From a bacterium (lineage in GTDB: Bacteria > Patescibacteriota > Saccharimonadia > Saccharimonadales > Saccharimonadaceae), in contig JAUIII010000006.1 in assembly GCA_030431855.1 (NCBI GenBank), positions 1 to 48,386 on the forward strand: a stretch of 48,386 nucleotides of DNA, written 5' to 3'. Below the pieces are notes generated by a model, which searched no databases, was not told the DNA's origin, and saw only the letters and a program-made list of their open reading frames with translations. Position numbers and translations under genes: made by a program. This document shows, in pieces, positions 8,255-17,809 of the stretch. Position 1 is the stretch's first letter, and each line of letters starts with the position of its first letter.

Positions 8255-10384
8255 ATGAATATTCTAGAGGGACTTAACGATGCCCAAAAACAGGCAGTGC
8301 AGGCCGCTGATGGTCCGTTGCTTATTTTGGCGGGCGCGGGAAGTGGTAAAACGAAAACGCTGACACATCGAATTGCCTATCTTCTAGCTGAAAAGGGTGT
8401 GTGGCCAAATCAAATTTTGGCAGTAACATTTACAAACAAAGCCGCCGCTGAAATGCGTCAACGTCTATGGCAATTAACTGCTGCTGGAATGCAAACAGCT
8501 CACGCAGAACACGCTACCCCTCCTAGAAATTTTATGCCATGGATGGGTACGTTTCACGGAATCTGTGTGCGGCTTCTGCGCATGGACGGTGAGGTAATTG
8601 GTATATCAAAAAACTTTGTTATCTACGACGAAGATGATCGTCAAGGATTGATAAAGCAAGCCATGAAAACACTTGGTATTGGCGATAGTTCCATCAAACC
8701 GCGTGCTGTCAGCAGCATTATATCGGGTGCGAAAAACCAGATGATTGGCCCAGATGAATTCGCGCGTACGGCCAACTATCCGTTTCAAAAAAATGTCGCT
8801 AAGATTTATGTGGAATATGAGAAGCAAAGAAAATCAGCAAAAGCGCTTGATTTTGATGACTTGCTATTAGAAACGGTTCGCTTGTTTAAAGAGGCGCCAG
8901 CAGTGCGCGAAAAATGGCAGCAGCAATTTCACTATATCTTGATAGACGAGTATCAGGACACCAACGCCGCGCAGTATACAATCGTGAAAGGCTTGGTTAA
9001 CAAGCAGAAAAATATTTGTGTCGTTGGTGACGACTGGCAATCGATTTATAGTTGGCGCGGGGCTGATTTCACAAATATCTTGAATTTTGAGCGCGATTTC
9101 TCTGGTGCGCTGGTAATAAAACTCGAGCAAAACTATCGTAGTACAGGTGCGATTTTATCGGCTGCGCAAAACGTTATAGCGAAGAATAAAGAACGAACCG
9201 ACAAAAAGCTCTGGACGGCGGAGGGCGAAGGCGCTCCTGTGCAGATTCATCAGTTTTATGATGAGGTAGAGGAAGCGTCTAGCATAGCCGCACGAATCAA
9301 CGCGAGTACGGCAGTGGGGGTGCGAAAACCAGATGATTTTGCAGTACTGTATCGTACTAACGCGCAAAGCTATGCGCTCGAACGTGCCTTGTTGCAAGCA
9401 CACCTACCCTATCATATCGTCGGAGGTGTTCGATTCTATGACCGAAAAGAAATTAAAGACATACTAGCGTATCTTCGGCTCATCTACCAACCAAATGACA
9501 GAGTGAGTTTTAGTCGAATTGCGAACGTTCCAGCTCGAGGCATAGGCCCTACGAGTGTTGAACGGTTTACGCTGTGGCAAGCAGCAAGCAACCTTGAAAT
9601 CTTAGAAGCGCTCATGCGAGTTGATGAAGCCGATGGCTTAACGCCACGCGCTAAAAATTCGCTGCGTCATTTGGGTACGCTGCTGAACTCGGTGCGACAG
9701 CTCGCTATCGATGGGGCTGAACCGAGTGTCGTAATAGATGAAATAGTCAGAAAAACTGGATATCTAGCCTATCTGCGAGACGGATCTCCGCAAGCCGAAG
9801 ACAGGGAAGAAAACATTAGCTCGCTGATATCAGACGCAAAACCATTTGCTTCATTAGAAGATTTTCTGGCAGAAGCAGCGCTGATGTCGAGCGTTGATGA
9901 GTCTGCTAAAGAGGCGAGCGTAACGTTAATGACACTACACGCGGCCAAAGGTCTTGAATTTCCGGTTGTATTCATAGCTGGGCTAGAGGAAGGAATATTT
10001 CCGCATGCACGAGTTCATGAAGCTGGCCCTAGCGAACTCGAAGAAGAGCGTCGCCTGTGCTACGTTGGAATGACTCGCGCTCGCGAAGAACTACATCTTA
10101 CCTACGCGGCCAGTCGTTTGCAATTCGGGCAACGCGGCTACAACATGCCATCACGCTTTCTCGAAGATATGGGTATAGAGGTCGTGCAAAGTGGAGCGTC
10201 CGTGAAAGCGCACACCGAGAACGACTATTTTCAAGATATGTTTCAAGTGGGCGAAACAGTACAATCGGCCCAATTTGGTCAGGGTGAGATTATTGATGTG
10301 GATGGCCTTGCGGTGACTGTTCGATTTAGTAGCGGGCAAACCAAAAAGCTTAATGTTGAATACGCGCATCTACGCCGTGTGTAG
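8255..10384 (+). CDS. uvrD: UvrD/PcrA-type superfamily 1 DNA helicase
   Basis: ILAGAGSGKTKTLTHRIAYLL, TFTNKAAAEMRQR, ILIDEYQDTN, LMTLHAAKGLEFPVVFIAGLEEGIFPH, YVGMTRAREEL. Confidence 0.95.
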   Translation: MNILEGLNDAQKQAVQAADGPLLILAGAGSGKTKTLTHRIAYLLAEKGVWPNQILAVTFTNKAAAEMRQRLWQLTAAGMQTAHAEHATPPRNFMPWMGTFHGICVRLLRMDGEVIGISKNFVIYDEDDRQGLIKQAMKTLGIGDSSIKPRAVSSIISGAKNQMIGPDEFARTANYPFQKNVAKIYVEYEKQRKSAKALDFDDLLLETVRLFKEAPAVREKWQQQFHYILIDEYQDTNAAQYTIVKGLVNKQKNICVVGDDWQSIYSWRGADFTNILNFERDFSGALVIKLEQNYRSTGAILSAAQNVIAKNKERTDKKLWTAEGEGAPVQIHQFYDEVEEASSIAARINASTAVGVRKPDDFAVLYRTNAQSYALERALLQAHLPYHIVGGVRFYDRKEIKDILAYLRLIYQPNDRVSFSRIANVPARGIGPTSVERFTLWQAASNLEILEALMRVDEADGLTPRAKNSLRHLGTLLNSVRQLAIDGAEPSVVIDEIVRKTGYLAYLRDGSPQAEDREENISSLISDAKPFASLEDFLAEAALMSSVDESAKEASVTLMTLHAAKGLEFPVVFIAGLEEGIFPHARVHEAGPSELEEERRLCYVGMTRAREELHLTYAASRLQFGQRGYNMPSRFLEDMGIEVVQSGASVKAHTENDYFQDMFQVGETVQSAQFGQGEIIDVDGLAVTVRFSSGQTKKLNVEYAHLRRV

Positions 10385-10421
10385 CCTGGCCAAATAGCGC
10401 AGCTTTGCTATAATAGTAGGA

Positions 10422-11621
10422 GTGCATGTGCTAAATGCGCATGACCACTTCTGTATGAGAATCGAGTCACAAAAATTTTCAATTTTTAACCTGTTAGTCG
10501 CCGCTGTCATAGTCATTGTCAGTGCAGTGATTATTGCTGTTATGCCACGTGCTCAGGCAGCTCCTGCTAGTGGCGAGCGTCTCATTACTATCCACGACAA
10601 CGGGGAGGAAACCGGTCTTATTACACGGGCAACGACGCTACGCGATGTTTTCAAACAGGCAAACATTGTACTTGATAAAAACGACGTTGTTGAACCTGGT
10701 TTAGACGAGCAACTGGTAGGTAATAACTACCAGGTAAATGTGTATCGCGCTCGTCCAGTCGTGATTGTCGACGGCATGACTAAACAGCTTGTGATGACCG
10801 CATACCAGACGCCAAAACAGATTGCGAAGCAAGCAGGTATTCACTTGCATGATGAAGATACGGCGATTCTGCAGCTAACAGATAACTTGCTGGCTGATGG
10901 CGCTAGTGAGCGTATGACAATTGACCGCGCGACGAAAGTACGCTTGGTGCTATATGGTGAAGCTGAAACCGCTTACACGCAAGCGTCAACCGTGGCTGAT
11001 TTCCTAACAGAAAAATCGATTAGCCTTGAGGCAAAAGATAAGCTTTCAGCAAGTAAACAATCTGCGATTAAAGCTGGCATGAAGATCGAGGTTTGGCGTG
11101 AAGGCAAACAAGTAGTTACCCGAGAAGAAACAATCAAGCCACCCGTGCGTCAGATTCAAGATGCAGACAGGGAAGTGGGATACCGTAAGGTGAAAACGGC
11201 CGGTACATCTGGCAAGAAGCTTGTAACCTACCAGGTATACGTGAAAAATGGTGAAGAGGTACGAAAAAAAGCGATTAAAACAGTCGTCCTAAAAAAAGCT
11301 GTCGAGCAAGTTGTGGTGGTTGGTACAAAAACGAAATCAGTCGCAGTGAGCGGAAGCTGTAGTGATTGGATGGCAGCTGCGGGAATCAAAGATACAGCCA
11401 ATGCTACTTATCTGATCAATGCAGAAAGTGGATGTAACCCGAACGCAGTAAATGCTTCATCTGGCGCCTGTGGAGTAGGACAAGCACTTCCATGTTCTAA
11501 GACAGGTTGTGCCATGGGTGACGGTGCTTGCCAGACTAAATGGATGAACAGTTACGTCCTGGGGCGCTATGGAAGCTGGGCAGCTGCTGCGGATCATCAC
11601 AGAACATATGGTTGGTACTAA
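10422..11621 (+). CDS. RpfB/YabE-like secreted protein: DUF348-like repeats, G5 domain, C-terminal lysozyme-like domain
   Basis: N-terminal TM/signal; ITIHDNGEETGLITRATTLRDVFKQANI (DUF348-like), KPPVRQIQDADREVGYRKVKTAGTSGKKLVTYQVYVKNGEEV (G5), INAESGCNPNAVNASSGACGVGQALPCSK...HHRTYGWY. Confidence 0.8.
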   Translation: MHVLNAHDHFCMRIESQKFSIFNLLVAAVIVIVSAVIIAVMPRAQAAPASGERLITIHDNGEETGLITRATTLRDVFKQANIVLDKNDVVEPGLDEQLVGNNYQVNVYRARPVVIVDGMTKQLVMTAYQTPKQIAKQAGIHLHDEDTAILQLTDNLLADGASERMTIDRATKVRLVLYGEAETAYTQASTVADFLTEKSISLEAKDKLSASKQSAIKAGMKIEVWREGKQVVTREETIKPPVRQIQDADREVGYRKVKTAGTSGKKLVTYQVYVKNGEEVRKKAIKTVVLKKAVEQVVVVGTKTKSVAVSGSCSDWMAAAGIKDTANATYLINAESGCNPNAVNASSGACGVGQALPCSKTGCAMGDGACQTKWMNSYVLGRYGSWAAAADHHRTYGWY

Positions 11622-12396
11622 AAAAGAACTTGGACAGCATTGGTTGAAGGATCGCCTCATTCTAGAGGCGATTGCTGACCAGGCGGATATTTCAGATACC
11701 GATACCGTTCTTGAAATAGGGCCAGGACTCGGCACACTAACGAGTGTATTGCTCGACCGTGCTGAGCGCGTAACCGCCGTAGAGTTTGATGCTGAACTTG
11801 CTCGCAAGCTGCCGGGCCAATTCCCGGGTAAATCATTAACTGTACATAATGCAGACATTCTCTCTTTTGATCTTTCTACACTACCGCTAAACTATAAAGT
11901 CGTTGCCAACGTCCCCTATTACATCACCAGTAAAATCGTGCAGCTACTATCAGAAACCGGTAACCCACCGAGCCTTTCTGTCCTCCTAGTGCAAAAAGAA
12001 GTCGCCGAGCGTCTTGCTGCCTCGCCAGGTGACATGAGCGTGCTTTCTGTGGCTGCTCAGGTATTTCACGAAATAAAACTAGGGCCACTAGTGCCGGCTG
12101 AATACTTTACCCCTCCGCCAAAAGTTGATAGTCAAGTGGTTATTTTGACGCGACGCTCAGAGCCACTTGTCCCCGAACATCAACAAAAAGCATTCTTTCG
12201 TCTAGTGAAGGCAGGATTTGCTGAGCGCCGCAAGAAATTACGGAGCTCTCTGGCAGCAGGCATGCACTTGCCAAAGCAGCAGATTGACGCGCTGCTGCGC
12301 GCTGCCGATATTGACCCAGAAGCACGAGCGCAAGAGCTCTCTATCGCTGATTGGCTACGTGTGCTAGAGCAGCAGTTACCTCAGGTGCAGCACTAG
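11608..12396 (+). CDS. rsmA: 16S rRNA A1518/A1519 dimethyltransferase RsmA/KsgA
   Basis: KKELGQHWLKD, VLEIGPGLGTLT, VVANVPYYITSKIV; start placed at ATG 11608 (MVGTKKELGQHW), overlapping the upstream gene. Confidence 0.95.
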   Translation: MVGTKKELGQHWLKDRLILEAIADQADISDTDTVLEIGPGLGTLTSVLLDRAERVTAVEFDAELARKLPGQFPGKSLTVHNADILSFDLSTLPLNYKVVANVPYYITSKIVQLLSETGNPPSLSVLLVQKEVAERLAASPGDMSVLSVAAQVFHEIKLGPLVPAEYFTPPPKVDSQVVILTRRSEPLVPEHQQKAFFRLVKAGFAERRKKLRSSLAAGMHLPKQQIDALLRAADIDPEARAQELSIADWLRVLEQQLPQVQH

Positions 12397-12429
12397 ACGT
12401 AGTCGCTTACTTGTGATTTAATATCAATA

Positions 12430-13896
12430 ATGATTTCCGAACACGATAGCGCTCCTGTAAGCGAATTTGCTCATTTAGCTGCATCTGTACGTGCAAGATT
12501 AGAAAAACGTGCTACTGCGATTGAAGGCACGGCACTTGCTAGTTTTATTGCTGCCGTAGACACGCTTGTGTCCCTGCCTCCTCATGAAGAGAAAGATATC
12601 GCCGAGTTCGTTCATCGCTTGGTGCACGATAAGCTTCGAAGCGCACTGCTTGGTAGCGCGACCACATATACATCGACAATTCTGCGCGCACTACCGGATG
12701 GACACATGACAACCGACACGGCTTTGATAGCCTCCGAGGTGCATCCGACCGAACCCCCGCTCGCATATGAAGCATTTATACGCGAAGGTGGCGAAAGTGC
12801 GGCATACGAAACCTTACGTGCCCAGGCGAAATCGGCTATGTTGAAGGCCGTCGAAGAAGCGCACGAAGTACCAGAAATTGGTGAATTGCCGGGGGTTAAA
12901 CCATCGCGTATCGCATCTCATATAGCCGACGAACTAGCAACACTAACGGCAGATATCGAACAACTGTGTAGTGATATTGAAGAGGCATTCGTGCATAACG
13001 GTGCAATGCGTCGATGGGTGCGTCGTAGGCAAAAAGGTCAGCCAGAGTTGCCAGAGTGGTCGTATGACAAACGAGACAAGATAGCGCTCAACAAGCAAAT
13101 GAAATCTGTCATTGGACGCATTAACTCGCTTCTTGCAGACCCTCTGACGCACCATGGCACAAACGTTGTAAGCGCAGTTGCCGATCAGCACGTTGATTCA
13201 TATCTTGCAGGTAATACCGAGAAGCTAGATACCGAGCTGTCGATTATATTGGATGATTTTGCTGCGAACTTGCAAGATGCACTGTCGAAGGTTGAGCCAG
13301 CTATTGAGAAGCACGCCACGCCAATCGCCGCAGTTGAAGAACCAGAGCCCCTTCAGCAACATCGAGAGATAGCCGAACAGCGAGAAGAAGTATTTACGCT
13401 GACCAATAGAACGGCACACCTGCCGTGGCTTGAGGATGAGACTCGCCCAATTGGCCAATACACCAACCCTTATGGACAATCAGTGTATTACATTGACGGA
13501 CGAAGTGATGCAGCCTGGCAAATTGAACAGAAACATCTGCGTAATGTGCAAGATATTTTTTTCGATCGCTGGGTAATGGCGATACGCTCTCACGCGGGGG
13601 AAGTCGCGCCGAATGCGTACCGTACTGTTCGAAAAGGAGAGGGCTTCGCTGCTGGCTACGATGCAATATCTGAGATTCGCTACAACGACAACCGACAGGC
13701 GAACGCTGCCCGAGTTTACTTTACACAGATGCCACTTTCTGACCTACAAGAAGATGTGACGGTAGGCAGCGAGGTAGATGGCAAAGTGATTGTACTACTT
13801 GGCAGATGCACGAAAGACACCCAAATTGATATGCTATCGCTACTGACAACACGGACGGCGCGGCAACTACGCGAGTTCGGAGCGGGTAGCCGATAA
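12430..13896 (+). CDS. Hypothetical protein, 488 aa
   Basis: Long intact ORF; no family recognised. Confidence 0.8.
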   Translation: MISEHDSAPVSEFAHLAASVRARLEKRATAIEGTALASFIAAVDTLVSLPPHEEKDIAEFVHRLVHDKLRSALLGSATTYTSTILRALPDGHMTTDTALIASEVHPTEPPLAYEAFIREGGESAAYETLRAQAKSAMLKAVEEAHEVPEIGELPGVKPSRIASHIADELATLTADIEQLCSDIEEAFVHNGAMRRWVRRRQKGQPELPEWSYDKRDKIALNKQMKSVIGRINSLLADPLTHHGTNVVSAVADQHVDSYLAGNTEKLDTELSIILDDFAANLQDALSKVEPAIEKHATPIAAVEEPEPLQQHREIAEQREEVFTLTNRTAHLPWLEDETRPIGQYTNPYGQSVYYIDGRSDAAWQIEQKHLRNVQDIFFDRWVMAIRSHAGEVAPNAYRTVRKGEGFAAGYDAISEIRYNDNRQANAARVYFTQMPLSDLQEDVTVGSEVDGKVIVLLGRCTKDTQIDMLSLLTTRTARQLREFGAGSR

Positions 13897-13933
13897 TACT
13901 AGCTCGCCTGAGCCAGCGCGGTACAATACTAGT

Positions 13934-14659
13934 ATGATTGCACACGATCAACCTACTTGCTTTCCAGATACTGTGGTTGCTGCAGTTTCGTCTCGCCAAG
14001 ATGGCACTGTATTAGACAGGACGCTACGTAACCGTCACGACCCAGCAATTGTGGAAAATCGTCGAAGTATTTGTAGCCAGGCGGATATCGTATACGAGCA
14101 CTGTGTGTATCAAATCATTACCTATAATGAAGACGATACATTTGACTGTATCGGCGAGGTTGACCGACCAGACACAGAAGGAGTACATGCGGACGTGCTA
14201 TATACAGAAACGCCGGGGGTTGGATTATTTTTGCCAATTGCTGATTGTGTTGGAACAGTGATGTATGACACGCGTCGCAATGCTATCGCGCTTGCCCACA
14301 TAGGTCGCCACGCTTCAATTGCAAAAACCATGCAAAAGACAGTTGAGTTTTTCAAGCAAAAGGGCAGTGTACCGAGCGACCTCACTATTTGGATGGCACC
14401 CAGCGTAGGCAAAGCGAACTACGTGTTAGAGCACTTTGACCACATGGCAGACGAAGACTGGAAACATTACGCTAGCAAAGAGTCCGACGGTGTACATCTG
14501 GACCTGACGGGGTACACTGCAGCCTTGGCCGAAAAAGCAGGTGTACCAAACGCTAACATTCACGTTTCTCCAGTAAATACAGCAACTGACAGCAACTACT
14601 TTTCTCATTCACAGGGTGATGTGAGCGGCCGCTTTGCTGTAGTCGCCCAAATTCGCTAA
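13934..14659 (+). CDS. Divergent YfiH/YlmD (PgeF, laccase-domain) family protein
   Basis: GLFLPIADCVGTVMYDTRRNAIALAHIGRHAS resembles ADCxPxLxxDP...AHAGWRG; C-terminal DSNYFSHSQGDVSGRFAVVAQIR. Confidence 0.75.
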   Translation: MIAHDQPTCFPDTVVAAVSSRQDGTVLDRTLRNRHDPAIVENRRSICSQADIVYEHCVYQIITYNEDDTFDCIGEVDRPDTEGVHADVLYTETPGVGLFLPIADCVGTVMYDTRRNAIALAHIGRHASIAKTMQKTVEFFKQKGSVPSDLTIWMAPSVGKANYVLEHFDHMADEDWKHYASKESDGVHLDLTGYTAALAEKAGVPNANIHVSPVNTATDSNYFSHSQGDVSGRFAVVAQIR

Positions 14660-14678
14660 CTTTGCTACACTAGTGACA

Positions 14679-16169
14679 ATGGGAAAAAATCTCTATATTA
14701 CTACTGCTATTCCGTACGTCAATGGCACGCCGCACATTGGCAATGCGCTCGACTACCTACTAGCCGATATTTGGACGCGGTATCAAAAGCAAAATGGTCG
14801 TGACGTTCGGTTCCAGGTAGGTACGGATGAACATGGTAATAAAATTGCCGCCAAAGCAGCTGAAGCCGGCGTTGATCCACAAACGTATACCGATCAACAA
14901 TACGTGAGCTTCGAAAATTTAATGAAAAAAGTGGGAGCTAGCTACACTGATTTCATTCGCACTACTGAGGGGCACCACAAAGGCGCAGTGCAGTACATCT
15001 GGCAGCAGCTACAGCCGCACATCTACAAACACACGTATCAAGGCTGGTACTGTGTTGGGCACGAGGCATTTTTCACTGATAAAGAAGTGGAAGAATCAGG
15101 CGGAATATGCCCCGACCACCAAACTCAGTACGAGCAGGTAGCCGAAGAAAATTATTTCCTAAAAACAAGCGAATTTACCGAAAAAATTCGTGACGCGATT
15201 GAATCGAACAAGATGAGGATCGTGCCAGAATATCGAAAGAAAGAGTTTCTTGAACTCATTAAAGATGGCCTAAAGGACGTATCAATCTCACGCCCAAAAA
15301 AGAGCCTGAGCTGGGGCGTGGGGGTGCCGGGAGACGACAGTCAGGTGATGTATGTGTGGCTCGACGCACTGTCGAACTACATCACTGTACTAGGGTACCC
15401 AGACAAGCCAGAGTGGCAAGACTATTGGCCAGCCGATGTACAGGTAGTAGGCAAAGATATCTTGCGGTTTCACGCAGGTATTTGGCCAGCTATGCTCCTT
15501 GGTATTGGGCTTAGTTTGCCAAAAACACTACTTGTGCATGGGCATATTTCAAGTGGCGGTAGTAAAATGAGTAAAACCGTCGGCAATGTTGTTGATCCAA
15601 ACGAGATTATTGATAACTATGGTGTCGATGCATTTCGGTATTATTTTGCGCGCCATATTCCTACGCAAGATGATGGTGATTTTACGTGGGAAAAATTTGA
15701 AACAGCCTACAATACCGAGCTTGCCAATGACCTAGGCAACCTTGTCAGTCGAGTCGCGAACATGTTGAGTCGCTACCAAGCTGGCGTTATTGGCGATGCT
15801 CCTCAGGGTGAACACGACATGCAAAATTATCGCCAGGCCATGGATAACCTAAAATTCAACGAAGCCCTCGATGAAGTTTGGAGCATGGTACGCGCCGTGA
15901 ACCAATACATTGAACAAGTAAAGCCGTGGGAAATCGCCAAAGCGAAGGACAAAGACCCCGACGCCGATGGGCACCTAAGTGAAGTATTGGCGCATTGCGT
16001 GGGTAATCTTCTGCAAATCGCAGACCTGCTAGTTCCCTTCTTGCCTACAACGGCACAATACATCCACAAGACATTTGAAACAGGCGTTGTGGTACCTCCG
16101 CAAGGCGTCATGTTCCCAAAGAAGTACTTGCATAGCACCGATCCTCACGCAAAAAAACATGAAGGCTAG
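14679..16169 (+). CDS. metG: Methionyl-tRNA synthetase
   Basis: TTAIPYVNGTPHIGNALDYLLADI, KMSKTVGNVVDPNEI; start at 14679 preferred over 14673 given -10 TACACT 14666-14671. Confidence 0.96.
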   Translation: MGKNLYITTAIPYVNGTPHIGNALDYLLADIWTRYQKQNGRDVRFQVGTDEHGNKIAAKAAEAGVDPQTYTDQQYVSFENLMKKVGASYTDFIRTTEGHHKGAVQYIWQQLQPHIYKHTYQGWYCVGHEAFFTDKEVEESGGICPDHQTQYEQVAEENYFLKTSEFTEKIRDAIESNKMRIVPEYRKKEFLELIKDGLKDVSISRPKKSLSWGVGVPGDDSQVMYVWLDALSNYITVLGYPDKPEWQDYWPADVQVVGKDILRFHAGIWPAMLLGIGLSLPKTLLVHGHISSGGSKMSKTVGNVVDPNEIIDNYGVDAFRYYFARHIPTQDDGDFTWEKFETAYNTELANDLGNLVSRVANMLSRYQAGVIGDAPQGEHDMQNYRQAMDNLKFNEALDEVWSMVRAVNQYIEQVKPWEIAKAKDKDPDADGHLSEVLAHCVGNLLQIADLLVPFLPTTAQYIHKTFETGVVVPPQGVMFPKKYLHSTDPHAKKHEG

Positions 16170-16170
16170 C

Positions 16171-16926
16171 ATGATTGTTGATACACACTGTCACATTCAC
16201 GAGGCAGAATTTTATGATGACAACGTGCGACAAGAAATATATGAGCGAGCGATTGCTGCCGATGTGCGCATGATATGTGTCGGAACCAGTGAAACAACGT
16301 CGCGTGAGGCTGTTGAGTTCGCGTCAAATCACACACACACGTGGGCAACAGTTGGCGTACATCCACACGATACCAGGCAAGGTATCAGCTATATCGAGCA
16401 AATACTGAATGATAATCACGAAAAGGTTGTAGGTGTAGGCGAAATAGGCCTTGACTACTACTATATGAATTCGCCCAAACAGGTGCAGATAGCTGCACTT
16501 GAACAACAATTGCAATGGGCCCTCGACCATAATATGCCTGTTTCGTTTCACGTCCGAGATGCATTTGAAGATTTTTGGCCGATTTTCAATAATTTCCAGA
16601 ATGTAAGAGGAGTACTACACAGCTTTACCGATAACATGTCAAACCTGGAACGTGGCCTCGAGAACGGTCTCTATATTGGCGTCAATGGCATATCAACCTT
16701 TGCGAAAGACGAGAAACAACAGCAAATGTATGATGCTGTCCCTTTAGAGCATATGCTTTTTGAAACCGATGCACCATTCTTGACACCTTTGCCACACCGT
16801 GGTAAAGTAAATGAGCCAGCGTTTGTACGACTGGTTGCAGAGTATCACGCCAAACGACGCAATATCTCAAGCAATCAGATTACAGAGGTTACCTCTGCGA
16901 ACGCCTTGACGCTGTTTGGCATATAA
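16171..16926 (+). CDS. tatD: TatD-family metal-dependent DNase
   Basis: MIVDTHCHIHEAEF, VGVGEIGLDYYY, LFETDAPFLTPLPHRGKVNEP; ORF-track start 16075 is upstream of the likely ATG at 16171. Confidence 0.93.
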   Translation: MIVDTHCHIHEAEFYDDNVRQEIYERAIAADVRMICVGTSETTSREAVEFASNHTHTWATVGVHPHDTRQGISYIEQILNDNHEKVVGVGEIGLDYYYMNSPKQVQIAALEQQLQWALDHNMPVSFHVRDAFEDFWPIFNNFQNVRGVLHSFTDNMSNLERGLENGLYIGVNGISTFAKDEKQQQMYDAVPLEHMLFETDAPFLTPLPHRGKVNEPAFVRLVAEYHAKRRNISSNQITEVTSANALTLFGI

Positions 16927-16985
16927 CAAGCGTTATCTAAATAAAAACACCGCGATAACTACAAGAGAGGTAGGAGATTTATTAC

Positions 16986-17345
16986 ATGCCACAAGATACC
17001 CCTAAAGAACAGATGAATACACCGTTGGAACACGGTGCTGATATTCGTTTGCAGCAGGGGAATCCAAACTTGCTATCGATTGAAGTGGTGCGAGCACTTC
17101 AGCTTGTACGAGATGCTTACAAAACCGAGAAAGAAAAGCCACGCGAACAGGTATGGATAGAGTATTTGCTACTGGTTGGCCCAAACCTAAATCTGCTGCG
17201 GCAGCAAGCCCAAGGCAACGAGCAGCTATCAGAGACTCCAGGCAACATCGTGTCTCTTGAAAAAAAGAGGGAACAAAGTGTACAGGCGTTTGATCCGAAT
17301 CAGTTTATTCTGCCAGATGAAGCGGAAATGGGAAGGCCAGCATAA
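16986..17345 (+). CDS. Hypothetical protein, 119 aa
   Basis: ORF preceded by GAGAGGTAGGAG; coupled by TAATG overlap to the next ORF. Confidence 0.7.
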   Translation: MPQDTPKEQMNTPLEHGADIRLQQGNPNLLSIEVVRALQLVRDAYKTEKEKPREQVWIEYLLLVGPNLNLLRQQAQGNEQLSETPGNIVSLEKKREQSVQAFDPNQFILPDEAEMGRPA

Positions 17346-17779
17346 TGAACAAGTTTTTCCGTAGTACACTCAGCCTGCTCACTGGCTACGACGATCCATC
17401 GGCATTTCTAAAGATGCCAAAGAAAATGATTCCGCTACGTGCACTGACAGAGCGACAACTCATACAAATGGAAAGTGAAATTGGCAAAACGCTATTCGGG
17501 CCAATACCAAAGGGACACCGCCGCGAATTCTTCAATCTCGATGAGAAAACATGGATCTGGCACGAAGAGTATACTGATGCAAATAAACAGCAACGAAGTA
17601 TCACGACCAAGTATGAGGTGCAGCCGAACGGCGTGCTGAAAGTACAAGACGGTGCTCGCTATAGCTACCTCGAGGGTGAAGAGCTAGAAAACTTTGGTCT
17701 AGCTGTGCAGATTTACTACGAACGAGTCGCACGTGAGATATATCAACGCGACCCACAAACAGGGTATAAACTCAGCTAA
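17345..17779 (+). CDS. Hypothetical protein, 144 aa
   Basis: TAATG stop/start overlap with upstream ORF; no family recognised. Confidence 0.7.
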   Translation: MNKFFRSTLSLLTGYDDPSAFLKMPKKMIPLRALTERQLIQMESEIGKTLFGPIPKGHRREFFNLDEKTWIWHEEYTDANKQQRSITTKYEVQPNGVLKVQDGARYSYLEGEELENFGLAVQIYYERVAREIYQRDPQTGYKLS

Positions 17780-17809
17780 CCCTCTGTTTGTTGCGGTATA
17801 ATTGAACGT

